DNA of 64,000 nucleotides from Oscillospiraceae bacterium (GTDB lineage Bacteria; Bacillota; Clostridia; UBA1381; UBA9506): assembly GCA_015068905.1 (NCBI GenBank), contig SVJQ01000002.1, forward strand, positions 62,001-126,000, given 5' to 3'. The translations under genes and the position numbers were made by a program. Position 1 is the stretch's first letter. Every line of letters starts with the position of its first letter. A model generated the notes under the pieces. That model saw only the letters and a program-made list of their open reading frames with translations, had not been told where the DNA came from and did no database searches. This document shows, one piece after another, positions 40,782 through 49,113 of this stretch.

Positions 40782-42127
40782 GAATGAAATACTTAATTGG
40801 TTTAGATATCGGCACCTCTTCTATTAAAGCTGTCTTAATGACAACAGAAGGTGAAGTGGTCAAAACCGCTCGCGGCGGTTTTACATACACTATCTTAGAC
40901 GGTGGCGGCATAGAAATCGGAGCAAACGACTTTGCTTCTGTTTGCCTCGCCGCTATAAAAGAACTGGCACAGAGTGCTGACGGTGAGATTTGCGGTGTTT
41001 GCGCCGCTTCTGCCAGCGGCAATCTGCTTGTTTTAGATAAGAACAATCAACCTGCCACACCCATTTATAACTGGCAGGATAAGCGCACCACCACCGAAGC
41101 AACTGACGTTTTGGGCGATGTCGATATGGATGCATTTTACCGTCAGAACGGTTGGCCCTTCCTGCCCCACTCCTTTCCCCTGTCGCTCTTGTGTTATTTA
41201 AAAGTACATAAGCCTGAGGTGCTAAAAAACTGTGGCAAGGTCTGCATGAGCACAGAATATCTGTATTATCTTCTGACCGGCAAATGGGGCATTACAACCT
41301 CCGCCGGTACAACCTTTTATTTAATGGAACAGCAAACCGGCAAGTATGTGCCTGAGCTTTTGGAAAAGCTGGGAATCAGCGAAGACAAAGTGCCACCGGT
41401 GATGCCCTGCTGCAGTGTACTCGGCGGCGTTCTGCCTGAGATGGAAGAACTGTGCGGTCTCCCTGCAGGCACACCCATTGTGCTGGGCACCTTTGACCAT
41501 CCCTCTGCCGCCCGTGGTGTGGGTGTTTTAAAAGAGGGTGAAGTGCTTTTATCCTGCGGCACCTCATGGGTTGGTTTTGCGCCCATAGAAGACAGAAACA
41601 AGGCGGCAGATGCAGGGGTTTTAATTGACCCCTTCTTATCACCCCAAGGTGGTCCCTGGGGCACAATGGTGTCAGTAGCCTCTGTATCAGAACAGCTTCA
41701 GCGATATGTACATCGCTATATTGATGATTCCGATAAGGCTTACAGCGTTTTATCATCCCTGGCCGCAAAAAGTACACCCGGTGCCGGTGGATTGACTCTG
41801 CGTCCTAATGAAGAGCCTGACGACAAAAAGGTGGAAGGCTATTCAAAAGAAGATATTGCCCGCGCAATTATGGAAGGTACTGTTGCCCTGTTACAGGATA
41901 AGCTGGACAGCATAAGAAAAATGGGTATTGACCTTACCGCTGCTGTGATGGTTGGCGGGCCGTCTGTTGACCCTATGTGGCACAAGCTGATTGCCGATAT
42001 TTGCGGCATTTCAGTGCGCGTGCTGCACGGCGCCCACGCTGGCAGCGTCGGTGCCGCTATGATGGCAGGCATCGGCATTGGTCTTTTTAAAGACGAAGTC
42101 GATGCAAACCGAGTTTTTAATAAATAA
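40778..42127 (+). CDS. FGGY-family carbohydrate kinase
   Basis: A 449-residue kinase of the xylulokinase/glycerol kinase superfamily. The ATP-phosphate motif LIGLDIGTSSIKAVLM is at the N terminus; GTFDHPSAARGVGVLK and the LLSCGTSW motif and the C-terminal MVGGPSVDPMWHKLIADICG adenosine-binding region are typical. The substrate sugar cannot be deduced. It overlaps the yjbQ-like gene by 4 bp and precedes an amidohydrolase by 12 bp, so all four are one operon. Confidence 0.9.
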   Translation: MRMKYLIGLDIGTSSIKAVLMTTEGEVVKTARGGFTYTILDGGGIEIGANDFASVCLAAIKELAQSADGEICGVCAASASGNLLVLDKNNQPATPIYNWQDKRTTTEATDVLGDVDMDAFYRQNGWPFLPHSFPLSLLCYLKVHKPEVLKNCGKVCMSTEYLYYLLTGKWGITTSAGTTFYLMEQQTGKYVPELLEKLGISEDKVPPVMPCCSVLGGVLPEMEELCGLPAGTPIVLGTFDHPSAARGVGVLKEGEVLLSCGTSWVGFAPIEDRNKAADAGVLIDPFLSPQGGPWGTMVSVASVSEQLQRYVHRYIDDSDKAYSVLSSLAAKSTPGAGGLTLRPNEEPDDKKVEGYSKEDIARAIMEGTVALLQDKLDSIRKMGIDLTAAVMVGGPSVDPMWHKLIADICGISVRVLHGAHAGSVGAAMMAGIGIGLFKDEVDANRVFNK

Positions 42128-42139
42128 AGGGGGATAAAT

Positions 42140-43177
42140 ATGTCTACATTTAAACTAAACTTAAACGATTATGACCGCAAGGTTTATGAAACTGAACTGA
42201 AGGATTTTTTACCGAAAAATATCATTGACTTTCACATTCACGTGAACCGTGCTGAATTTGAAAGCTGGGGCGACCACAACGGTGGCTCTGCCTGGACAGA
42301 TTTAGTGGCAAAAGAGATGGACGCCGATGACTTAATGGTTGTCCTGAAACAGTTATTACCCGAAAACAATGTGACACCTTTGGTGTTCGGCGGCTGTCTT
42401 TGTGACATCAATGCCGTGAATGACTACACCTGTGAAGCCGGAAAGAGGCTCAGCTTCCCCACCCTGTTTCGAACCTCTTATGATATGCCGGCAGACTGGC
42501 TGGAGGAGCAGGTAAAAGCCGGTGGCTTTTTAGGCTTAAAGCCGTACCTCAGCAACTGCCCGCCGTACCTGCCTTCAAAAGAAGTCCGCATTTATGACTT
42601 TTTGCCGAAGGAGCATTTAGAGGTTGCCAATAAAAACGGCTGGATTGTAATGCTGCATATCCCCCGTGACGGTCGTTTAAAAGACCCTGTGAATTTAGCA
42701 CAGCTTTTAGAAATTGAAGAAAATTACCCCAACCTGAAGCTGGTTGTGGCGCATATCGGCAGAGCTTATTCCAAAGAGGACATTGGGAACGCCTTTGACC
42801 TTCTTGGCAAAACCAAGAATATGTACTTTGACTTTACAGCAAATGTCAGTGACGATGCCATTCGTGCCTGCATTGAAGCCGTTGGCACCAAGCGCCTGAT
42901 CTTTGGTTCTGACCTGCCCATTGCTATTATGAGAATGTATCGCATTACGGAAAACGGCGTATACTATAACGTGGTTCCCCGCGGTCTTTACGGTAACGTT
43001 GATGGCGAACCCCATATGCGTGAATCTGACGAAACAGATATTACCATTATGTACTACGAGCAGTTGCGCGCATTAAAACGCGTTGCGGCTGATCTGAAGC
43101 TGACAGATGAGCAGGTTGAAGACATCCTCTACGGCAATGCAAAACGCCTTCTTGCTGAAATGAACTATACTCTGTAA
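42140..43177 (+). CDS. Amidohydrolase-family (Amidohydro_2) metal-dependent hydrolase
   Basis: A 345-residue TIM-barrel hydrolase. IIDFHIHVN is the N-terminal metal HxH, LVVAHIGRAYS the third histidine, and LIFGSDLPI the catalytic aspartate region, all as in the Amidohydro_2 branch (lactonases, decarboxylases). In a kinase/isomerase cluster a sugar-lactone hydrolase is a reasonable guess, but deacetylase or decarboxylase activity is possible. Last metabolic gene before the AraC regulator. Confidence 0.85.
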   Translation: MSTFKLNLNDYDRKVYETELKDFLPKNIIDFHIHVNRAEFESWGDHNGGSAWTDLVAKEMDADDLMVVLKQLLPENNVTPLVFGGCLCDINAVNDYTCEAGKRLSFPTLFRTSYDMPADWLEEQVKAGGFLGLKPYLSNCPPYLPSKEVRIYDFLPKEHLEVANKNGWIVMLHIPRDGRLKDPVNLAQLLEIEENYPNLKLVVAHIGRAYSKEDIGNAFDLLGKTKNMYFDFTANVSDDAIRACIEAVGTKRLIFGSDLPIAIMRMYRITENGVYYNVVPRGLYGNVDGEPHMRESDETDITIMYYEQLRALKRVAADLKLTDEQVEDILYGNAKRLLAEMNYTL

Positions 43178-43217
43178 AGAAAATATATCAATATCTTACA
43201 AGTTCAGGTGATGCGGT

Positions 43218-44099
43218 ATGTTATATCATATTTTAAAATTAAAAATGATTCCTGACCCCGTGTTTGCTCATACATATACCTGTCCCGGGTATGAATGTCA
43301 GTTTAAAGAGGCGGTTCCAAACCACGAAATTCTTTATATCAAGTCCGGTGATATGACCATAAAGATTCTGGGTGAGACCATTGTTGCCAAAGAGGGAAGC
43401 TTTCTTATTACCCCTCACAAGTATCGGTTTCACGCAAAGACGCCGGAAAATGAAACCCACATTCACTATACCATTTCGGCAATGGTGGACCCGGATGCAA
43501 GAGTCGTTAGCAAAATTCCTGAAAACCTTGCCCCGGATGAAATCTGCCTGCCTATGTGCGTAGATACTTGTGACAAAACAGAAGAACTTGTCGCACTTTT
43601 GAACAAAGCAATTTCAGAATATCAGGACCCGGACAGCATAAGCCGTCAGAAATGTGGGATTCTGTATGCTGAACTGCTCTGTGAGCTGGCACGGTGTTCC
43701 GTTCCGGCAAAAGCAGCAAAAGTAAGCCGGATGCAGGACGTGTTAGACAACCGTATTAAACTCTATATTCAAAAAAATGTGAGCCAGAGAATCACGCTGT
43801 CTGATGTGGCTGACGCTATCGGGAAAAATGCCAACTATTTAAATCAGGTGTTTAAGAAGAAAAACAATATGTCAATCATTTCTTATGTCAATCTGGTTAA
43901 AATGAAAAAAGTAGCCGCTCTGCTTGCCAGCGAAAAACTCACCTTAAAAGAAGTTGCTTTTGAAGTCGGCATTACGGATACCAGTTATCTTTCCAGACTG
44001 TTTAAGGCTAAGATGGGAATGACCATTTCAGACTTCAAAGCCAATTCTGTGGACTATACCTTCTCTCTGAATGATCATAATAAAATTAAAATTGATTAA
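43218..44099 (+). CDS. AraC-family transcriptional regulator
   Basis: A 293-residue regulator with an N-terminal cupin-like domain (HEILYIKSGDMTIKILGE, ITPHKYRFHA) and a C-terminal double HTH (about 185-285: ITLSDVADAIGKNANYLNQVFKKK and LKEVAFEVGITDTSYLSRLFKAKMG). It lies 40 bp after the amidohydrolase gene with a weak own ribosome site, probably co-transcribed, and is the likely activator of this cluster in response to its sugar. Confidence 0.9.
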   Translation: MLYHILKLKMIPDPVFAHTYTCPGYECQFKEAVPNHEILYIKSGDMTIKILGETIVAKEGSFLITPHKYRFHAKTPENETHIHYTISAMVDPDARVVSKIPENLAPDEICLPMCVDTCDKTEELVALLNKAISEYQDPDSISRQKCGILYAELLCELARCSVPAKAAKVSRMQDVLDNRIKLYIQKNVSQRITLSDVADAIGKNANYLNQVFKKKNNMSIISYVNLVKMKKVAALLASEKLTLKEVAFEVGITDTSYLSRLFKAKMGMTISDFKANSVDYTFSLNDHNKIKID

Positions 44100-44239
44100 A
44101 AAAAGGGGATGTAAAAAAAGTCCAGAACACAAAAAAGAAACGAAATGTAGATTAAAATAGAACAGAAAAACAAATAGTATTCTGTAATAATAAAAGAAAA
44201 ACTCAAAATTTTTAGTTTTTTAAAATTTTATTCTTTTTT

Positions 44240-44310
44240 GCTATGAACAAACTTCACCTCTTGGCGTACCAATGTACGCCGTCGGAACTCAGTTTGTCCA
44301 TTCTGAAGCA
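44240..44310 (-). ncRNA. Structured intergenic element, copy B (unknown class)
   Basis: Read on the minus strand: GGACAAACTGA, CCGAC, a 7-bp stem GGCGTAC/GTACGCC with a 4-nt loop, CAAGAGGTGAAG and TTCATAGCA. It shares block order with copy A at 31114-31180, while the central stem has changed on both sides. An outer GGACAAACT/AGTTTGTTC pairing is also possible here. It lies between the AraC gene and a bidirectional terminator; the remaining gene-free sequence 44100-44239 is AT-rich with no clear feature. Confidence 0.45.
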
Positions 44311-44330
44311 TTTTTTCCTATCCCCTAACA

Positions 44331-44371
44331 AAAAGGCGATGTAAAAATAATTTTTTTACATCGCCTTTTTT
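44331..44371. terminator. Bidirectional terminator between the AraC and NagB-like genes
   Basis: A 17-bp stem of AAAAGGCGATGTAAAAA with its reverse complement, loop TAATT, and T/A runs on both sides. Confidence 0.9.
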
Positions 44372-44377
44372 AATTTT

Positions 44378-45328
44378 TTATAAATCAGCATTTTTAATAC
44401 CACAGGTCCATGAGCCAAAGGGTTTTGCAATGGCTTCACTGACGTAGCATTCGCCCTTAAACAGACGGGTGATGGATGCGGGGCATTCCATAGAAATCGG
44501 TCCGTAGAGCTGGATTCTTGAAATCATTCTCTGCCAGGAATCGCCACCCGGATTCACAAAGCTGTGTACCTCAAAATGGTCTCTTGCATTGGCAATATCA
44601 CGAGGGCCGATGGTAGCAGCTTTCGGGGGTACTGCCCACACATCGCCGGAGGCGCCCATAGGTGAAAACAGAGAGTTTTCGCAAATGGTCAGGGGTGTTT
44701 CAGTCACCAAACGTGAGCCAAGCTTTAAGAATTCTTCTAAGGAATCTGCATGAAATTCCTCAGTTCTCGGGTCAATAAATGCGGTATGTCCGGGCCAGCC
44801 TGTTGCAGAATATACAACGTCTGCGCCGCCGCCACCGACTTCTTCAATAATATTAGAATAATCATAAATATTGTCATTGGTGAAAACGTGCCACTGCTCT
44901 ACCGGCGGACGCAGGTCAGGATCAATGTTCATATAAAAATGATTCATAAAAGAATAACCCAGACCGGCACCATAGGTAAGGGGTGCCACATTGCCGTCTT
45001 CATCTGCCCATTCATCCATAGCAAAGGCGTTTAAGTTACGGCAGTTGATGCGATATTTGTTAATCATATTGGCAACGGCTGAATAGGTGCCGGGCCACTG
45101 ATTGGGGCAAACAATGGTAAGGGGCGTGTCATTTCTGTCACTTTCTGCAATTCTGTGGAACAAATCCACCACAAGATGCTGCACGGGGTCAATAACCACC
45201 TTGACAGAATATCCGTTTTCGTTGGTATACTCCATGTCCTCGCGTTTGATGTTTCTAACACGTTCCAGCATTTCCACATCGTCACTGCAAGGTAGCCACT
45301 TTGCGGGCATAAACTCAAATTCTCTCAT
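44378..45328 (-). CDS. Glucosamine-6-phosphate deaminase/isomerase-like (NagB/PGL fold) protein
   Basis: A 316-residue protein with the NagB fold: FAMDEWADEDG matches the NagB LDEY/MDE active-site region, and a GWPGHTAFIDP stretch matches the G-x-x-GHxAFxxP histidine loop. It is longer than standard NagB (about 240-260), with an extended C terminus. It probably acts on an amino-sugar phosphate or a related sugar phosphate. The start at 45328 lies 2 nt after the M20 gene's stop, 7 nt from GGAG. Confidence 0.8.
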   Translation of the reverse strand: MREFEFMPAKWLPCSDDVEMLERVRNIKREDMEYTNENGYSVKVVIDPVQHLVVDLFHRIAESDRNDTPLTIVCPNQWPGTYSAVANMINKYRINCRNLNAFAMDEWADEDGNVAPLTYGAGLGYSFMNHFYMNIDPDLRPPVEQWHVFTNDNIYDYSNIIEEVGGGGADVVYSATGWPGHTAFIDPRTEEFHADSLEEFLKLGSRLVTETPLTICENSLFSPMGASGDVWAVPPKAATIGPRDIANARDHFEVHSFVNPGGDSWQRMISRIQLYGPISMECPASITRLFKGECYVSEAIAKPFGSWTCGIKNADL

Positions 45329-45330
45329 TT

Positions 45331-46596
45331 TCATTCTCCTTTACTGTTTAGTTCTAATACATACAAGGCAAGTGCTTTTGCAATCGCCAAAAATTCATCA
45401 CAATCGACATATTCATCTACCTGATGGGGACCGCCATATTCATTAAAGCCCTTATAAAGACCTGTATTGAACGAAATCCCGCCGCCGTATTTATGAATAA
45501 CCGAAAGGTCAGACAAGCAGCCGCCGGCAAGAGAGACAGGCTTTTTAAAGGTCTCTTGCAGCTTGTTTTGAAAACAGATTGCTTCCTCCGGCACGGTGTC
45601 GGGACAAATGGGATGGAAAAATCTTGACACGGGTTGAATACCGTCAAAAATCAGACCAAGCGCTGACACCTTTTCAGAAATCCGGTCTGCAAGAGCTTTT
45701 ACTTCTTTTTCAATCTCCTCCTGCGGCTTTAAGGTATAATAAGTGAAAGACATTTTTGCACTGTTTAAATCAAGCCCCTTATCGCCGCAGGTTGTCCCCA
45801 ACAAGCGATAGGCGTCCTTATGATTTTGCGTGCCGGCAAAAACCGGATGGTTGCCAAGCTCACGAAAACGCTCCTCGCCAAACTTTTCAAACTCGTCAAC
45901 CATAATTTTTAACCCCTCAAAAACGCGTGAGCAGGAAGAAAGAGTTTCATCTGTATGCAGCGAAGCCATACCGGAAAGTCCGCCGACGCCATAGGGCAAA
46001 ACCTGCATACCGCCACCGTCTAAATTGATGTAGATATCAGAGGGGTATTTAAGGCAGGTAGCCAGCGCTCCGTTACCGCCACCCATTTCCTCATCACAAT
46101 AAGAGGTAATATAAACATCCCCCTCCGGTGTAAAGCCGCTTTCACGAAGTGCCATAGCCGCAAACAGGGATGCCGCCACCCCGAATTTATCATCGCTTGA
46201 ACCGCGACCATAAATGCGGTTATCCTTCATAACGCCGCCCAGACCCGGTACTGACCAGTCATCTTCTGAGCCAACGGGCATCGTGTCCATATGAGCAGCC
46301 AACGTAATTTTTTTGCCACCGCCCTTGCCGGCAAAAACCGCCGTAACATTGGGGCGCTTGTCTGTGCCACGGCCTGCAAGATACCCTGCGTGTTCTGTAA
46401 AGCCGGGGATGTCGTCCGGGTAATACAGTTCAGCTTCAAAGCCCTTTTGCTTGCAGTATTCAGCAAAAAAGCGTTGGCCGGCTTCCTCGTTACCGTATGA
46501 AATATAGTTCTGCGTATCTATCTTCAAAAGGTCTGACAAAAGTTCAAACATTTCGTCTTTATGTTCATCCAAAAAGCTAAGAACCTTTTCTTTCAT
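45331..46596 (-). CDS. M20-family metallopeptidase / N-deacylase
   Basis: A 421-residue cytosolic zinc hydrolase. AAHMDTMPVG (first metal His/Asp), GRGSSDDKFG (bridging Asp) and YCDEEMGGG (catalytic Glu pair) are the M20 motifs, and a dimerisation domain lies between about 190 and 310. Substrates may be dipeptides or N-acyl amino acids/sugars. Together with the NagB-like protein, a role as an N-acyl amino-sugar deacylase is possible but unproven. The start at 46596 has GGGGAG 7 nt upstream; 30 extra upstream codons lack one and would cross the promoter. Confidence 0.85.
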   Translation of the reverse strand: MKEKVLSFLDEHKDEMFELLSDLLKIDTQNYISYGNEEAGQRFFAEYCKQKGFEAELYYPDDIPGFTEHAGYLAGRGTDKRPNVTAVFAGKGGGKKITLAAHMDTMPVGSEDDWSVPGLGGVMKDNRIYGRGSSDDKFGVAASLFAAMALRESGFTPEGDVYITSYCDEEMGGGNGALATCLKYPSDIYINLDGGGMQVLPYGVGGLSGMASLHTDETLSSCSRVFEGLKIMVDEFEKFGEERFRELGNHPVFAGTQNHKDAYRLLGTTCGDKGLDLNSAKMSFTYYTLKPQEEIEKEVKALADRISEKVSALGLIFDGIQPVSRFFHPICPDTVPEEAICFQNKLQETFKKPVSLAGGCLSDLSVIHKYGGGISFNTGLYKGFNEYGGPHQVDEYVDCDEFLAIAKALALYVLELNSKGE

Positions 46597-46626
46597 AGTC
46601 TGACTCCCCTTATGTAGTATATAAAA

Positions 46627-46655
46627 ATTATACCAATTTTTCGTGGATATATAAA
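46627..46655 (-). promoter_or_regulatory. Promoter of the M20/NagB-like operon
   Basis: TTTATA, 17 nt, TATAAT on the minus strand, about 30 nt upstream of the M20 start. The -10 is perfect, the -35 weak. Confidence 0.55.
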
Positions 46656-46705
46656 TAGACAAAATCCACTTCGTAGGACAAAACATCTTATTTTTGCCTA
46701 TAAAG

Positions 46706-46736
46706 AACCCGAAGCAAGGCTGGCTTGCTTCGGGTT
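46706..46736 (-). terminator. Terminator of the pel/cotH/efflux gene string
   Basis: AACCCGAAGCAAG and CTTGCTTCGGGTT form a 13-bp stem with a 5-nt loop, followed by CTTTATAG on the minus strand, 22 bp past the efflux gene stop. Confidence 0.75.
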
Positions 46737-46757
46737 AAATCATAAAACAGATACATT

Positions 46758-47663
46758 TTAATGGTGGTGATGGTGATGATGGTGATGACCATGACCACAG
46801 CCACCGCTCCGTTCCACATGGCAGATTTCGCTGTGGCAATGCTCGCCGGAAGCTTCAAACTCAAGCGTCACATGGCAGATGTTGTGGTGTTTAAGCTCTT
46901 TTCTGATTTTGTCTTTCAGTTCGTGACCGCCGTTCTCTGCCACAACGTGCATGGTTGCATAGTGGCTGGATTCATCCAAACTCCAAATGTGAATGTGATG
47001 AACATCTAAAACACCGTCAATCTCACAAAGATGCTCTTTAATCTCTTGCAGATTGATATCCGCAGGGATTTTTTCTAAAAACAGATTTTCAATTTGCTTT
47101 AAATTTTTAACCGCATTAATGAAGATAAAAACAGAAACGCAAATGGATAAAATCGGGTCTAAGATTGCAAAATCTGTAAAGCGCATGACGACCGCACCGA
47201 TTAAAACAACCAGCCAGCCAAGCACATCTTCAAGCATATGCAGGTTAACTGCTTTCTGGTTCAGCGAGTCGCCGTCTCTTGTTAAAAGTGCCGCCAAAAA
47301 ATTAACACCGACACCAATCAGGGCAAATACAATCATACCGCTATAGTCAATGGGAACCGGATGAAACAGTCTCACTACCGCATTATAGGTGACCATCGTC
47401 GAGCCAAACAACAAAATAACCGTTGTAATTAAGCTGCCGACCACTGAAAAACGGCTGTAGCCGTATGTATAAATTTCATCGGGCTGCTTTTTGCTTTTGC
47501 GCTCTAAAAAGTAAGAGATGCCTATGCTTGCAGCATCACCAATGTCGTGCACAGCGTCTGACAGAATGGCAACACTGCCTGTCAGCGCCCCACCTACAAA
47601 TTCAAAAATTGAAAATGCCAAATTCAAAATAAATGCAATGAGAATATTTTTTTCGGTCTTCAT
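46758..47663 (-). CDS. Cation diffusion facilitator (CDF) metal efflux transporter with poly-His tail
   Basis: A 301-residue CDF protein (ZitB/CzcD branch) with six membrane helices. The helix II and V metal-site residues appear in LSDAVHDIGDA and HMLEDVLGW (HxxxD pattern), and the C-terminal cytoplasmic domain contains HHIHIWSLDESSHYATMH. The tail is very metal-rich: HCHSEICH, then a GHGHHHHHHHHH end with nine final histidines. Zn2+ (or Co/Ni/Fe) export is likely. It follows the DUF4956 gene by 41 bp and appears to be the last gene of the long pel string, perhaps with partial independent expression. Confidence 0.9.
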   Translation of the reverse strand: MKTEKNILIAFILNLAFSIFEFVGGALTGSVAILSDAVHDIGDAASIGISYFLERKSKKQPDEIYTYGYSRFSVVGSLITTVILLFGSTMVTYNAVVRLFHPVPIDYSGMIVFALIGVGVNFLAALLTRDGDSLNQKAVNLHMLEDVLGWLVVLIGAVVMRFTDFAILDPILSICVSVFIFINAVKNLKQIENLFLEKIPADINLQEIKEHLCEIDGVLDVHHIHIWSLDESSHYATMHVVAENGGHELKDKIRKELKHHNICHVTLEFEASGEHCHSEICHVERSGGCGHGHHHHHHHHH

Positions 47664-47704
47664 CTTTTATACTCCTTCATAAAACAGCATTTTTGCGTCT
47701 GAAA

Positions 47705-48376
47705 TTACCCGTGATATTCTCCGTTATACTGAATCAGTGTTACATCTTCAACGCCTTCAATCTCTCTGATTCTTTCCATAAAGAAGGTGTCGTTGTTTCT
47801 GCAATAAACCTCAACTGCCATTTCAACAACTTCTTTTCTGACAGTTTTGGATTTGATAAAATACTTCATCTTACCAAAGGAACGAATGATGTTGTCCCCT
47901 GCTTCATCTGTCCGGTAGTGAATCACCGCTATATAAATTCTGCCTTTGAGCTGATGCTTGTTGAACAGAATGATAATAAGCACCATAACAACAGCAGCAA
48001 TCAGCACCAAAAGATACATATTAGCTCCCGAGGCGATGCCCGATGTAATCGCCCAGAATAGGTATAAAAGGTCAAGGGGGTCCTTAACTGCGGTTCTGAA
48101 ACGAACGATTGAAAGGGCACCGACCATACCAAGAGAGATAACAATGTTTGTGCTGATGGCAAGGGTGATAACCGCTGTTAAAAGGGTCATACCAACCAAA
48201 GTCACTGCAAAGCTTCGTGAATAAATAACGCCTGTGTAAAACTTCTGATAAGTGAAGTAAATAATGGCGCCAATGATCATTGCCGTCACAAGGCCAAGGA
48301 AAATATTTGTCAAATTAAGCCCGTCAAACGCGCCCGATTCGAGTATTGATTTTTTTATAACGTCTTGAACACTCAT
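47705..48376 (-). CDS. DUF4956 membrane protein
   Basis: A 223-residue protein with four membrane helices (about 22-42, 55-78, 80-92, 105-138) and a C-terminal soluble ferredoxin-like domain (about 150-223). SLGMVGALSIVRFRTAVKDPLDLLYLFWA is the conserved DUF4956 core. Function is unknown; the family is recurrently found next to CotH and VTC-domain genes, as here, where it follows the VTC gene by 14 bp. Confidence 0.88.
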   Translation of the reverse strand: MSVQDVIKKSILESGAFDGLNLTNIFLGLVTAMIIGAIIYFTYQKFYTGVIYSRSFAVTLVGMTLLTAVITLAISTNIVISLGMVGALSIVRFRTAVKDPLDLLYLFWAITSGIASGANMYLLVLIAAVVMVLIIILFNKHQLKGRIYIAVIHYRTDEAGDNIIRSFGKMKYFIKSKTVRKEVVEMAVEVYCRNNDTFFMERIREIEGVEDVTLIQYNGEYHG

Positions 48377-48390
48377 TTTTTTATCTCCTT

Positions 48391-49113
48391 TTAGTTATCA
48401 TACCAATATTTTGTAAAACTGTTCATATACTCTGTTTTTTCGTAGCACAGAACATATTTTGATACTGCGGTGAACTCTGAGGCTCTGTCCGGCAGTATTG
48501 ACCTTAGACCCTGAGGGAGAAACTCTGTGTATTTAACCTCCATAACACATTTCCCCGGCTCTAAAACAGGAAGGGTCGGCAGGGCCGCATCAAAAATATC
48601 AAAGCTGCCAACCGCCGCTCTTACATCCATATCAAAGGTGATTCTGACCGTGCCTTCATCTGCAATCCACGGCTCGCGGTCATAGTCAACAATGACCCGT
48701 GGGCGCATCACATTGGATGTGCATTCATAATAAAACTCTTTTAAAAGATTCTGATCGCTGTGAAGCAGAAAGTCATAATCCCCGTCTAAAATTTTATATA
48801 CCTCGTCACGGGTCAGCTTTGCTGCTTCTTTAAAAATGTAACTGCCGTATTTTTTCTTGCGCTCCAGCTTGATGCTGGAATCAGAACAGTTATAAATGCG
48901 GATGCGGTATTTTTTTCTTTTTAAAACGCCGGCGTCCTTTTCTTCATAGGCTGACTGAAAATAATCATCAAAATATAGGCTTCGTATCATATAACCGCCG
49001 TCTTTGGCGTGCTTGTCAAGCTGAAGATAAGGCGAAAGGCGTTTGCAAATCAATTCCTTCTGAGCTGTATCAATCAGATACTTCCACTCGTTTCTGTACC
49101 GTTCAGTCTTCAT
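48391..49113 (-). CDS. VTC-domain protein (polyphosphate polymerase-like)
   Basis: A 240-residue soluble protein of the VTC tunnel fold (CYTH superfamily), which in yeast Vtc4 makes polyphosphate from ATP. Basic and acidic tunnel motifs are visible: ERYRNEWKYLID, SLYFDD, KYRIRIYN, KLERKKK, RPRVIVDYDREPW, RITFDMDVRAA and VMEVKYTEFLP. All key Arg/Lys/Glu positions look present, so it may be active. The start at 49113 has GGAGG 6 nt upstream and overlaps cotH by 11 bp. Confidence 0.88.
   Translation of the reverse strand: MKTERYRNEWKYLIDTAQKELICKRLSPYLQLDKHAKDGGYMIRSLYFDDYFQSAYEEKDAGVLKRKKYRIRIYNCSDSSIKLERKKKYGSYIFKEAAKLTRDEVYKILDGDYDFLLHSDQNLLKEFYYECTSNVMRPRVIVDYDREPWIADEGTVRITFDMDVRAAVGSFDIFDAALPTLPVLEPGKCVMEVKYTEFLPQGLRSILPDRASEFTAVSKYVLCYEKTEYMNSFTKYWYDN

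Noticed and set aside
45331..46686. A 451-residue version of the M20 peptidase
   Set aside because: The additional 30 codons cross the -10/-35 region and lack a ribosome site.
46761..47009. Plus-strand open frame opposite the CDF exporter gene
   Set aside because: It is the complement of the poly-His codons and CDF coding sequence, with no ribosome site.
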